A stretch of DNA of 64,000 bases from Acidobacteriaceae bacterium (GTDB taxonomy: Bacteria > Acidobacteriota > Terriglobia > Terriglobales > Acidobacteriaceae), in assembly GCA_025462885.1 (NCBI GenBank), contig JAOAPN010000006.1, positions 186,001-250,000 of the forward strand, in the 5' to 3' direction. The notes under the pieces were generated by a model. It was given only the letters and a program-made list of their open reading frames with translations. It was not told the DNA's origin and ran no database searches. Position numbers and translations under genes: made by a program. Shown piece after piece: positions 8,865 through 16,632 of this stretch. Positions within the stretch are counted from its first letter, which is position 1; each line of letters starts with the position of its first letter.

Positions 8865-8925
8865 ACGGAGATGATACGGCGGGCGGAGGTGCGAGTGTTT
8901 CGCGCCTCCGCCCGATGCGACCGCG

Positions 8926-10389
8926 TCAGGCTGCGCGACGGTGGGGGAGCTGGGTGTGGACGTCGCCTCCGACCATGGTGTTGATCTCCTGGACGACGGT
9001 GCGCATGGCTTCGGAGAGAGCGCTGAGCTCTTCGGCGGCCGCTGCACTTTGCTGGGCGCTGGCGGCGGCGCCCTGGGTGACCTGCTCCATCTGGAGGATG
9101 GAGGTGCTGATGTGGCCGATACCGCGCGCCTGTTCCTGGCTGCTCTGGTTGATCTCATCAACGAGGATCTTCATGCGGGCGGATTCGGCGGTGATGGAGC
9201 GGATGGCGCTGGCGACCTCGTCCACCTTGGTGCGGCCGTTGTTGGCCTTGGTGATGGAGTCGTCGATGAGTTCGGCGGTATCGCTGGCGGCCTGGGCGCA
9301 GCGCTGGGCCAGGTTGCGGACCTCTTCTGCGACAACGGCGAAGCCAGCTCCAGCGGTCCCTGCACGGGCGGCTTCGACGGCGGCGTTGAGGGCAAGGATG
9401 TTGGTCTGAAAGGCGATCTCGTCGATCACCTTGATGATCTTGGAGATCTTGCCGCTTGAACTGGTGATACCGTCCATCGCCTGGAGCATCTGTTCGAGGG
9501 AGTGGTTGGTCTGGGAGAACTTCTCCTGCGATTGCGAGACGATGTCGGCGGTGGAGCGCGAGTTCTCGGTGGCGCGCATCGCCATGGAGTTGACCTCGGA
9601 GGTAGAGGCGGAGGTCTCCTCGATCGAGGCGGCCTGCTGGGAGGAGCCGTGCGCGAGGGCCTGGCTGGAGGCCGTGACCTGGGTGGCCGCTGCGGCCATT
9701 CTTTCAGCTCCGTTTGAGAGCTCGACGACGGCGCTGCGGAGCATGGAGTTGATGCCGCGCACCATGTACCAGGTGATTCCAGAGCCGAGAGAGAGAGCGA
9801 TGAGCGTGACGGAGAGGGTCAGCCACCACGCGCGATTGGCGCTGGCGGTGACGGCGGCGCTGGTGGTGTCCTGACCGTCTTTGTTCCAGCGGGCGATATC
9901 GGTGAGACGGGCGTCGACGTTGGTCATGATGGGCATCATGTTGGAGATATAGAGGGCGTAGGCGTCGGCGGAGCGGCCCTGTCGGCTGATGGGGAGGATA
10001 GTCTCCCAGATCTGCAGCATCTTTTCGACTTCGGGGGTGACGCGGGAGAAGTTCTGGCGGTCGACCTCCTGAGTGATGGAGGCCTCATAGACGTGCATGT
10101 CATCACGAAGCTTGCGCAGGGCGCTGGCATCAGCGTCTTCGAGGCGAGCCATGTCGGCAACGTCGATGGAGAGCATGTGGCGCATATAGTCGCCGCGAAG
10201 AACATAGAGGTCTTCGAGGATCTGGGACGAAGAGACGATGCCCGGAACGGTGGTGGAGACCATGGACTCAATACCATGGCGGACGGCATTGAAGCCAACC
10301 ATGGCGAGGATGGCCTGAAGGAGTGAGGTGAAGAGCAGGGTTCCGCAGGCCACCATGAATTTCTTGCTGATCGTCATTCCGGGCTTCAT
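8926..10389 (-). CDS. Methyl-accepting chemotaxis protein without a HAMP domain
   Basis: 487 aa. TM1 is near residues 9-33, a periplasmic four-helix-bundle sensor spans about 34-190, and TM2 (WWLTLSVTLIALSLGSGITW) is near 190-210. The signalling hairpin tip reads DEIAFQTNILALNAAVEAAR followed by GFAVVAEEVRNLAQR. After TM2 the sequence goes almost directly into the methylation helix (RGINSMLRSAVVELSNGAER), so a full HAMP module of about 50 residues is missing. SD AGGAAG lies 7 nt before the ATG. No che genes are in the window, so this is an orphan receptor relying on a remote chemosensory cluster. The ligand is unknown. Confidence 0.93.
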   Translation of the reverse strand: MKPGMTISKKFMVACGTLLFTSLLQAILAMVGFNAVRHGIESMVSTTVPGIVSSSQILEDLYVLRGDYMRHMLSIDVADMARLEDADASALRKLRDDMHVYEASITQEVDRQNFSRVTPEVEKMLQIWETILPISRQGRSADAYALYISNMMPIMTNVDARLTDIARWNKDGQDTTSAAVTASANRAWWLTLSVTLIALSLGSGITWYMVRGINSMLRSAVVELSNGAERMAAAATQVTASSQALAHGSSQQAASIEETSASTSEVNSMAMRATENSRSTADIVSQSQEKFSQTNHSLEQMLQAMDGITSSSGKISKIIKVIDEIAFQTNILALNAAVEAARAGTAGAGFAVVAEEVRNLAQRCAQAASDTAELIDDSITKANNGRTKVDEVASAIRSITAESARMKILVDEINQSSQEQARGIGHISTSILQMEQVTQGAAASAQQSAAAAEELSALSEAMRTVVQEINTMVGGDVHTQLPHRRAA

Positions 10390-10448
10390 CGATATCTTCC
10401 TTTTTAATTACTTGAATTCGCTGGGGAGAATGGGTCTGGAGGACGGGG

Positions 10449-10820
10449 TTACTTACTTTCGCCGTCGGTGAAGTTGATCTGGACGGAGACGACGCTCTCG
10501 GTGGGGCCGGGCGCGAACTTCCAGCGAAGGAGCGCGTCCTGGGCGGCGGTGCAGAGAAGCGGATGGCCCGCAGTGGCTTTCACCTTTTCGACGTGGCCGT
10601 CCGGACTGACGGTGGCGTTGAGATGCACGGTTCCGCTGACGTGCATGCGCTTCGCCATCTCGGGATAGGCGGGGGAGATGTGGGTGATGACTTTGCGGGA
10701 GTCGCCGTCGGCTGCATGGAGCAGGGGAGAGGGGAGAAGCAGGAGCAGGGCTGCACCGGCGAGGGAGGGGAGCAACGCGAGAGGGGAGGGCTTGGCAGGA
10801 CGGGTCTTCGTACGGGTCAT
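10449..10820 (-). CDS. Exported TonB C-terminal-domain protein
   Basis: 123 aa. A hydrophobic signal or anchor segment (LALLPSLAGAALLLLLPS) ends near residue 37 (LLHAADG). The rest is one TonB C-terminal fold: ISPAYPEMAKRMHVSGTVHL, VSPDGHVEKVKATAGHPLL and DALLRWKFAPG. It lacks the long proline-rich spacer of true TonB, so it may be a minimal energy-transducer-like or binding protein. Two TonB receptors in the window are potential partners, but no exbB/exbD is present. The gene follows the chemoreceptor by 59 bp in reverse order and seems independent. Confidence 0.82.
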   Translation of the reverse strand: MTRTKTRPAKPSPLALLPSLAGAALLLLLPSPLLHAADGDSRKVITHISPAYPEMAKRMHVSGTVHLNATVSPDGHVEKVKATAGHPLLCTAAQDALLRWKFAPGPTESVVSVQINFTDGESK

Positions 10821-10949
10821 AGGGGATCTCCAGATGGATTCTCTGGAGATATCGGCGCGGGAGTGGACTACTTTAGGGGTGGTTGGGAGTTACGCAGAAT
10901 CGATATACATCCTCTGTACATTTTCGCCGGTATGGTCGAATTCGGAGGA

Positions 10950-11090
10950 TTGGAAGGGCAGGGCTTTAGCCCTGCCGGAAGAAGCATCCTCATCTACCTT
11001 TTGTTTCTTTTGTCGGTTTGCCAATGGCAAACCGACAAAAGAAACAAAAGGATGTATAGCGTTTGGCACACCTGAAGGTGGCCCTTCCAA
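10950..11090. repeat. Composite interspersed repeat with a 55-bp palindrome
   Basis: Outer arms TTGGAAGGGC (10950-10959) and GCCCTTCCAA (11081-11090) are perfectly complementary. Inside are a short hairpin GGCAGGGC-TTTA-GCCCTGCC (10957-10976), a near-uninterrupted palindrome of two 27-nt arms around one base (10997-11051, arm starting CCTTTTGTTTCTTTTGTC), and a third hairpin CACCTGAAGGTG (11069-11080). A diverged partial copy of the right end (CCTGAAG then GCCCTTCCAAA) lies at 62844-62865. No ORF of note lies inside. It occupies the gap between the TonB-like and zinc-ribbon genes. Confidence 0.8.
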
Positions 11091-11108
11091 AGCTATAGGT
11101 CGATACTC

Positions 11109-11312
11109 CTAGAGGTCGGAGGGTTCGGTGATGGCGACCTGCTGCTTGGTGACCGTTGCGGTGCAGAGTCCGCAGGCGGGGCACTTGCGGCCCTTGCGAT
11201 GCAGGGTGGCGGAGACGATGAAGACCTTGCCGCAGGAGGTGCAGGAGACGGCGGCGTTGGTGCCGTACCAGTCTTCGTTGTGGGCGAGGGCGTTCTTGTC
11301 TAAATAGCGCAT
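11109..11312 (-). CDS. Small zinc-ribbon protein
   Basis: 67 aa starting MRYLDKNALAHNEDWYGTNA at ATG 11312. Two Cys pairs (SCTSCGKVF and KCPACGLC) form a rubredoxin/zinc-ribbon-like knuckle in a basic context (LHRKGRK). The longer upstream open frame is a shadow of the neighbouring gene. It shares its flavour with the zinc-ribbon protein at 60534-60806. It is probably cytoplasmic; function is unknown. No convincing SD is visible, but the compact Cys pattern argues for a real gene. Confidence 0.7.
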   Translation of the reverse strand: MRYLDKNALAHNEDWYGTNAAVSCTSCGKVFIVSATLHRKGRKCPACGLCTATVTKQQVAITEPSDL

Positions 11313-11365
11313 AGGGTCTGCCCTATTGTAGGGCTGCAGAGCTGCGACGATCTGACGATCTGCTG

Positions 11366-12064
11366 CTATTGGTCGTCCGCGGCGTTGTCGCCTTCTTCGA
11401 TGAGGGAGGTGGAGCCGATGACGTCGAAGGTGATGGGTTCGGCAGAGGTGGGTTGAAGGGTGACGCGTACTGGGAGACGCTGCCACTTAGCGGGCTGGCA
11501 GACGGGGATGAAGTGGTTGGGCTGGGGCCAGGGACCGAGGGGACGCTGGACGACCGCTCGGCGGGCTCCGAGCTGGGCGACGACGGCGACGAGGCCGCCC
11601 TTGGCTGTGGCGGCGATGCCGCAGTAGGCTGCGTAGTCGCGGAACCAGACGGCATCGGAAACGGCAGGATCGAAGGCGGGGAGGTGGAGGGCGGCGATGT
11701 GTCCGGTGGCACGGTCGACGAGCAGCCAGGGGCCGGGCTGCCAGATCCAGTGAGGAGCGGGGTCGGTGGGGAGGGCGTCGTTGATCCGGAGGGCGCGGCG
11801 GATGGTAAAGCTGCGGTCGGTGACGTCGTGTGAGTCGCCTGTGGTCCAGTCTTTCTGACGCTCGTCCACGAAGAGGGCACGGACTTTGAGGGTGGAGGTC
11901 TCGTCGGATTTGGTGGAGGGGGTGGCGTCGGGCTGGGTGTACGGTACGCGACGGACTGCGCCGAGGGTGACAGTGTGGACCTTGGGCGCTGCGGCCCGGA
12001 GGGCTGAGGTCAGGACGCACAGGGACAGCAGCAGGCGCACAGAAGCGGAACGGAAGATCTGCAT
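11366..12064 (-). CDS. Exported protein of unknown function
   Basis: 232 aa from ATG 12064 (MQIFRSASVRLLLSLCVLTS, signal peptide ending LRAAAPK). The mature region has no family I recognise; it has several Trp-rich patches (PHWIWQPGPWLLVD, DAVWFRDYAAYCGI) and ends with acidic residues (EEGDNAADDQ). The upstream extension of the frame to 12151 lacks signal-peptide character and is rejected as the start. It could be a lipid- or carbohydrate-binding periplasmic protein, but nothing shows that directly. Confidence 0.7.
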   Translation of the reverse strand: MQIFRSASVRLLLSLCVLTSALRAAAPKVHTVTLGAVRRVPYTQPDATPSTKSDETSTLKVRALFVDERQKDWTTGDSHDVTDRSFTIRRALRINDALPTDPAPHWIWQPGPWLLVDRATGHIAALHLPAFDPAVSDAVWFRDYAAYCGIAATAKGGLVAVVAQLGARRAVVQRPLGPWPQPNHFIPVCQPAKWQRLPVRVTLQPTSAEPITFDVIGSTSLIEEGDNAADDQ

Positions 12065-12392
12065 GGGCTTGAGGGTACTGGGGCAGGGCGGAGATTTCAA
12101 GGACACCGATTTGGCAAGCGGTTTCTCCGCAATGGAGGAGCGCCAGAGCAAGGCTTTCTTGCCAGTGGGCAGAAATGGGCTGAGGGTGGGGATTTTTGTT
12201 GCAGGGTTGGGAGGAAATGCCGGGGAAGAACAATTTCAGTGAATAAAGACGCAGAGTTTCTTTGGCCGGGGTATCCACATGGAGGGGTCAGAGTAGTATG
12301 GTGAAAAGAGTGCGCGGGGCCGTAGAGAAGGGTGCAGATGTGAGTCCCTTGCGGTCCATATTCGAGACGAGATGAAAGGAAATTACTAAATT
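12065..12392. other. Non-coding gap upstream of the bactofilin gene
   Basis: This 328-bp stretch separates divergent genes (exported protein on minus, bactofilin on plus) and should hold both promoters. I see no credible ORF and no strong palindrome. A purine-rich AAAGGAAATT precedes the bactofilin ATG and may serve as its ribosome binding site, though the spacing is long. Confidence 0.4.
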
Positions 12393-12908
12393 ATGTGGAA
12401 ACCAAATCAGCCCGGCAATAACACCCCATCCAGCCCTGAGCCAGCGCGTCCGGTGACGCCGACGGGAACGACGTTTGAGGCAACTCCAGCACGTCCTACG
12501 GTTGGTGCAGGCGCGGCAGCAGCGGTCCCGACTGGTGAGCAGGCGACGATCGGAAAGTCTCTGATCGTGAAGGGTGAACTTTCCGGTTCCGAGTCTCTTT
12601 ACATCGACGGCAAGGTCGAGGGCGCAATCAATCTGCCCGGCAACCGTGTGACGATCGGGCGCAACGGCCAGGTCGCAGCGAACATTCTGGCTCGCGAGAT
12701 CGTGGTATTGGGTAAGGTTCGCGGAAACTGCCAGGCCAGCGACCGTGTTGATATCCGCAGCGAAGGTTCACTGACGGGCGATGTGATTGCGGCTCGTATC
12801 TCGATCGAAGATGGCGCGTTCTTCAAGGGCGGCATCGACATCCGCAAGCCGGGCGCCGACGCGAAGGCGACTGCTCCTGTGGCAGAGCCGGTGAAGGTCG
12901 AAGTATAG
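12393..12908 (+). CDS. Bactofilin family cytoskeletal protein
   Basis: 171 aa. A disordered Pro/Thr-rich N-terminus (about 1-48) precedes the bactofilin beta-helix (about 50-150): TIGKSLIVKGELSGSESLYI, DGKVEGAINLPGNRVTIGRN, AREIVVLGKVRGNC, DIRSEGSLTGDVIAARISIE and DGAFFKGGIDI. Bactofilins polymerise without nucleotide into filaments at the membrane and help set cell shape or localise wall enzymes. No M23 peptidase gene is adjacent, unlike in many bactofilin loci. A strong hairpin terminator follows 29 bp after the stop. The 3' 310 bp overlap an antisense open frame that continues from the DUF2752 gene. Confidence 0.93.
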   Translation: MWKPNQPGNNTPSSPEPARPVTPTGTTFEATPARPTVGAGAAAAVPTGEQATIGKSLIVKGELSGSESLYIDGKVEGAINLPGNRVTIGRNGQVAANILAREIVVLGKVRGNCQASDRVDIRSEGSLTGDVIAARISIEDGAFFKGGIDIRKPGADAKATAPVAEPVKVEV

Positions 12909-13387
12909 TTTTTATGTAACCGCAATGGTTGCATGAAATAGAGATGGCCCCGGCTTAGAGTCGGGGCCATCTCTATTTGGTGCTCAGTTGGATGGGGCAG
13001 GTTGCGGATGAGTGTGAAGACGGTCGCTGTGGCGAGCAGGGTGTAGATGGCGTAAACGGGTGGCTGGGGAAGAACGATGGTGGGAAAAGCGCGTTGTCGC
13101 CATAGATTCCAAGCGTAGTACGCAACCGCGATGGGGAGGAGCAGGGTGGTGAGGGGGTTGAGGTGCAGGGCCTCGGTAAGGTGCCCGTGGAGCAGGGCGG
13201 CGAGAGCTCGGGTAGCTCCGCAGCCCGGACACTGGAGATGCAGGTAGGTGGCGATGGGGCAGGCGGGATAGAAGGGGTAGCGGTCGGGTGGGAAGAGGGT
13301 GAGGAGCACGGCGATTGCGCTGCCAGCGCCCCCGATCCATGCAGCCGCACACATCGAGGTCATGCGGCGGCTGCGGAGTCGTTGCAT
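12599..13387 (-). CDS. DUF2752 membrane protein with an unusual antisense C-terminal extension
   Basis: The ATG at 13387 overlaps the stop of the upstream gene as TAATG, indicating translational coupling. Residues 10-130 match DUF2752: CPIATYLHLQCPGCGATRAL, ALLHGHLTEALHLNPLTTLL, and three hydrophobic helices ending near TLIRNLP. DUF2752 proteins usually end about there (100-140 aa). Here the frame runs on through the bactofilin terminator and 310 nt antisense to bactofilin, giving 262 aa with a low-quality tail. A stop in the alternative frame lies in the terminator at 12973-12975, so a lost stop or frameshift near the end is likely. The core is secure, the C-terminus is not. Confidence 0.75.
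   Translation of the reverse strand: MQRLRSRRMTSMCAAAWIGGAGSAIAVLLTLFPPDRYPFYPACPIATYLHLQCPGCGATRALAALLHGHLTEALHLNPLTTLLLPIAVAYYAWNLWRQRAFPTIVLPQPPVYAIYTLLATATVFTLIRNLPHPTEHQIEMAPTLSRGHLYFMQPLRLHKNYTSTFTGSATGAVAFASAPGLRMSMPPLKNAPSSIEIRAAITSPVSEPSLRISTRSLAWQFPRTLPNTTISRARMFAATWPLRPIVTRLPGRLIAPSTLPSM
12936..12978 (+). terminator. Strong hairpin terminator after bactofilin
   Basis: A 17-bp perfect stem (left arm 12936-12952, right arm 12962-12978, core GATGGCCCCG/CGGGGCCATC) with a 9-nt loop. The arms end in AAATAG/CTATTT, so short A/T flanks exist on both strands and it could act bidirectionally for the convergent DUF2752 gene. Confidence 0.75.
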
Positions 13388-14070
13388 TACAGGGTTCCCC
13401 GGTAGCGAAGGGCTTGTTTGATTTCATTGATCTGGTTGAGCTTGTACTGGAAGTAGATTCCTCCGAAGAAGAATGTCAGGACTGGGTTGAGGCGCAGGCC
13501 GATTGGCTCGGGGCCGTTGTAATGCTGCTCCAGGGTGCCGAGCATGCTGAAGCGGGCGATCAGGCGGACGACCCATGCGGCGATCGCCAGCAGGCTGCCG
13601 AGGTAGTTCTTATGCAGCGGCTCGTGGTGCATGGCGGCGAGGGCGTTGCCGAAGGAGGAGCCGAAGTTCGCGAAGACCAGAATGGTTCCGACGATGTAGA
13701 AGACCAGGGCCTTGCTGTTTGGCTGGATTTTCTTGGCCCAGGCGGAGAGGATGATGTTCCAGATAACTTGAAAGAATCCGCAGGTAAGGATGTCAATGAG
13801 AAGCAGCAGGCCCCAGTTGAGATTGGGTGGATCGGGATAAGGGACTATGGGCACGGCGTAGGCACCAGGAGCAGCATAGGCGGGTGCAGGCGGGACGGGG
13901 ATGGCAGCACCGGCGGCTCCGAGGAGTTGGGAGACGGGGAGCCAGTCGGTCATGTCGTCACTCTTGGCGAGGTCGGTGGCGAGGACGTTTCCGGAGGCGA
14001 CGTAGCGCTGGAGATCTTCGAGGGTGTAGGGGCCGTAGAGCTGACCGTCGCGTGAAACCTGGTAGGACAT
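13387..14070 (-). CDS. GYF_2-domain membrane protein
   Basis: 227 aa. Residues 1-48 form a GYF_2 (DUF4339) domain (YQVSRDGQLYGPYTLEDLQR, then DWLPVSQLL). An Ala/Pro linker (about 50-78) leads to a membrane region with about four hydrophobic segments, resembling DUF4234 proteins (LLLLIDILTCGFFQVIWNII, LVFYIVGTILVFANFG). The C-terminus (FGGIYFQYKLNQINEIKQAL) is typical of that family. GYF domains bind proline-rich peptides, so a scaffolding role at the membrane is possible. It is coupled to the downstream DUF2752 gene by a TAATG overlap. Confidence 0.8.
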   Translation of the reverse strand: MSYQVSRDGQLYGPYTLEDLQRYVASGNVLATDLAKSDDMTDWLPVSQLLGAAGAAIPVPPAPAYAAPGAYAVPIVPYPDPPNLNWGLLLLIDILTCGFFQVIWNIILSAWAKKIQPNSKALVFYIVGTILVFANFGSSFGNALAAMHHEPLHKNYLGSLLAIAAWVVRLIARFSMLGTLEQHYNGPEPIGLRLNPVLTFFFGGIYFQYKLNQINEIKQALRYRGTL

Positions 14071-14234
14071 TCGAAACTCCTTAGGTGCGGTTGGAGGCGG
14101 AGGAGTGAGCGGGTTGATGTAGGAACGATGAAAACATGGCGGGGCTTTGAAAACAATCAGTTTCGGTAAAGAATCACTCGACGAAAGACGTTTTCTTAGT
14201 TCAATCAGGGAACAGTTTCCAAACGTATCTTTAA

Positions 14235-14276
14235 ACCGGTATAAATCGGCAGGCCTTTGTTTGAGGTTGGACCGGT
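14235..14276. promoter_or_regulatory. Paired ACCGGT palindromes upstream of the GH106-like gene
   Basis: ACCGGT occurs at 14235-14240 and 14271-14276, 36 bp apart, in the divergent gap before the ATG at 14305. Paired palindromes spaced by about three to four helix turns could be an operator for a sugar-responsive repressor. An SD-like GGGAG lies just before the ATG. This is a positional inference; ACCGGT is common in GC-rich DNA. Confidence 0.25.
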
Positions 14277-14304
14277 GTCGAAGGGTGCCGGACGGGAGAT
14301 TTGA

Positions 14305-16536
14305 ATGCGGATGGTGAACCTGGTTGGGGTGCTGGCGGCGGGTGTAACGGCTTTGGGGTGGGGGCAGGGAAAGGTATCACCGGAGCCGTGGCAGAAGATC
14401 CAGATGCCGACGGCGGCGGAGGTTCAGCGGGTCTGGACAGGGTCGAGTATTCCGGTGGAGTACGGGCCCGAGCCCTACTACGGGTTGAACGGCGCGGTGG
14501 ATGAGGCGGTGATCCAGCGGGATCTCGATGCGATGAAGGCGCTGGGATATCAGGCGGTGACGGTGCAGTATGGGTATGGTTCGGCGCGGCCCTATCTTTC
14601 GGCGGAGTGGTTCGCGTTCTTCAAAACCTTCGTGGGAGCGGCGAAGCGGCGGGGAATGCGGGTCTGGATTGTGGACGACGCAGGCTACCCGAGCGGCTTC
14701 GCAGGTGGAAAGTTTACGGAGTTGAAGCCGGAACTCAGGATGCAGGCACTGGTAGCCGCCGAGCGGATTCCAGCGCGTAGTGGTGAGACGGTGACGCGCA
14801 CCCTGAAGCCTGAGGTAGTGGCGGTAACGGCGCGAAATTCGATCGATGAAAAGATTGTAGCTGTACCGGTTACAAATAATTCGATCGCCTGGACAGCACC
14901 TGCAGGCGATTGGACAGTGACGGTGGTGGAGCACCGGTTCAGCACGTCGCCGACCCGCAGCGATACGAATCCGAAGCGGGTCAAGGACGGGTCGCAGTCG
15001 CTCGAGGACTACATGGATCCCGAGGCGACGCGCCAGTACCTGGCGTTTACCCATGCGCAGTACAAGAAGTATGTCGGGGATGAGTTCGGCAAGACGATCC
15101 TGGGCTTTCGCGGGGATGAGCCCGACTATTCGATTCGCGGTCTGCCGTGGACGCCGAAGTTCTTCGATGAGTTTCAACGGGTGAAGGGGTATGACGTTCG
15201 GCCGTATGTGGCGGGGTTCTTTGCAGCGAAGCCGGCCGAGATGACGGAGGTGGAGCGTCGGACCAAGGCGGATTACAACGACGTGTTCTCGCAGATGTTC
15301 CGGGACGGGTTCTTCAAGGTGCAGGGGGAGTGGTGTGCCGCGAATCACCTGGAGTACCAGGTACACCTGAATCACGAAGAACTGGAGATGAACCTGGTGA
15401 AGAGCGAGGGTGAGTTCTTCCGCGCTATGAAGTACGTGCAGGTGCCGGGGATCGACTCGATCTGGCACCAGATATGGAAGGATACGGTCTCGGATTTTCC
15501 GCGGCTGGCCAGTTCGGTGGCGCATGTCTATGGGAGACCACGAGCGTTTACTGAGAGCTTCGCGGCGTACCGGCCGGAGCCGAATGTGGACATGGCGCGG
15601 TATGTGTTGAACGAGCAGTTTGTGCGCGGCGTGAACCTTGTCGAGACGATGTACTATCCCGCGAGTGCTACGCCGGGGCGTGGGCCTTCGCCGTATATGA
15701 AGGAGCCCGGGTATGCGGCATTGCTCGCGTATACACGGCGCATGAGCTACCTGCTTTCGATGGGGCGGCCTGCGGCTACGGTGGCGTTGTATCTGCCGAG
15801 CAGTGCGTTGTGGCTGGGAGACGCGGCCGCGGACCGGGCGTTCGTTTCAACAGAGCGGATGCTGTCGGAGCGGCAGGTTGATTTCGATGTGGTGAGCGAA
15901 GACTCGCTGGCTACCGATCTCAAGGCGCGCAAGGGCGGCTTTGAGACGACGAGTGGGAATGTGTATTCGACCGTGATTCTTCCCGGGGAGTCTGTGCTGT
16001 CGGAAGCTGCGCTGGGCAGGCTGAAAGCGCTCGCTGCGGCCGGTGGGAAGGTGCTGTTCCTGGGGCACCTGCCGACGATGATTGCGGGCAGAAACTTCCT
16101 TGAGGCGCGGCCTGCTACGGCCGCAGATTTTAGCTGGGCGAAGGTGGAGGTGTCGGCGGAGTTGCCGGAGACGCCGACTCCTCCCGCTCAACCTCCTGCG
16201 AGTGCTCCGGGGCCGCTGGTAGTGCCTGCTGCGATTGAAGCTTCAGTGTCCTCCGTGATTGAGGCACCGGATGTGGTGCTGGATGTTCAGAGCACGGCGG
16301 TCAAGGTGATGAAGCGGCGGTTGAAGGACTCGGATGTGTACGTGTTCTTTAACGAAGGGCCAAGCGCTGTGGCACCTATGGTGACGATGCGCGGCGACGC
16401 GCAGTTGGTGGAGGAGTGGGATGCCGAGTCAGGCAAGGTGCACTCCGTGTCGGCTCGGCGTGAGGGGGATGGTGGGACGATGGAGGTCAAGCTGGCGTTG
16501 AAGCCTTACGAGATGCGGGTTTTGATGTTGCGGTAG
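14305..16536 (+). CDS. Secreted GH106-like glycoside hydrolase (putative alpha-L-rhamnosidase)
   Basis: 743 aa with a short signal peptide (VNLVGVLAAGVTALGWGQG). A TIM-barrel-like region starts near residue 55 (YYGLNGAVDEAVIQRDLDAM, MRVWIVDDAGYPSGFAGG). FRGDEPDYSIRGLPWTPKFF near 265-285 and LEYQVHLNHEELEM near 355 suit a catalytic acidic site, and a glutamine-amidotransferase-like region (TVILPGESVLSEAALGRLKA) follows. This order resembles GH106 rhamnosidases, but the protein is shorter than the usual 1000 or more residues. It converges with a GH28 gene, so removal of rhamnose from pectin side chains or rhamnogalacturonan is a reasonable inference. Assignment to GH106 rather than a related family is moderately sure. 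Confidence 0.75.
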   Translation: MRMVNLVGVLAAGVTALGWGQGKVSPEPWQKIQMPTAAEVQRVWTGSSIPVEYGPEPYYGLNGAVDEAVIQRDLDAMKALGYQAVTVQYGYGSARPYLSAEWFAFFKTFVGAAKRRGMRVWIVDDAGYPSGFAGGKFTELKPELRMQALVAAERIPARSGETVTRTLKPEVVAVTARNSIDEKIVAVPVTNNSIAWTAPAGDWTVTVVEHRFSTSPTRSDTNPKRVKDGSQSLEDYMDPEATRQYLAFTHAQYKKYVGDEFGKTILGFRGDEPDYSIRGLPWTPKFFDEFQRVKGYDVRPYVAGFFAAKPAEMTEVERRTKADYNDVFSQMFRDGFFKVQGEWCAANHLEYQVHLNHEELEMNLVKSEGEFFRAMKYVQVPGIDSIWHQIWKDTVSDFPRLASSVAHVYGRPRAFTESFAAYRPEPNVDMARYVLNEQFVRGVNLVETMYYPASATPGRGPSPYMKEPGYAALLAYTRRMSYLLSMGRPAATVALYLPSSALWLGDAAADRAFVSTERMLSERQVDFDVVSEDSLATDLKARKGGFETTSGNVYSTVILPGESVLSEAALGRLKALAAAGGKVLFLGHLPTMIAGRNFLEARPATAADFSWAKVEVSAELPETPTPPAQPPASAPGPLVVPAAIEASVSSVIEAPDVVLDVQSTAVKVMKRRLKDSDVYVFFNEGPSAVAPMVTMRGDAQLVEEWDAESGKVHSVSARREGDGGTMEVKLALKPYEMRVLMLR

Positions 16537-16538
16537 CG

Positions 16539-16578
16539 GTGCCCATCCTTCGCGATGGTACTGCGGAGGATGGAGCAC
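16539..16578. repeat. Intergenic repeat family 2 (GTGCCCATCC type)
   Basis: GTGCCCATCCTTCGC at 16539-16553 and GCGGAGGATGGAGCAC at 16563-16578 form an imperfect hairpin between convergent genes. A related hairpin occurs at 21150-21186. It could double as a terminator for both hydrolase genes; no T-tract is present. Confidence 0.5.
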
Positions 16579-16632
16579 ACGCCTTGGAAGCAGTTCTTCG
16601 CTTTGCTCAGGATGACAACGGCTAAGGATTGG

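Noticed and set aside
14377-15525. Minus-strand open frame of 382 codons inside the GH106-like gene
   Set aside because: Arg/His/Leu-rich shadow of the plus-strand gene; no domain or start signals.
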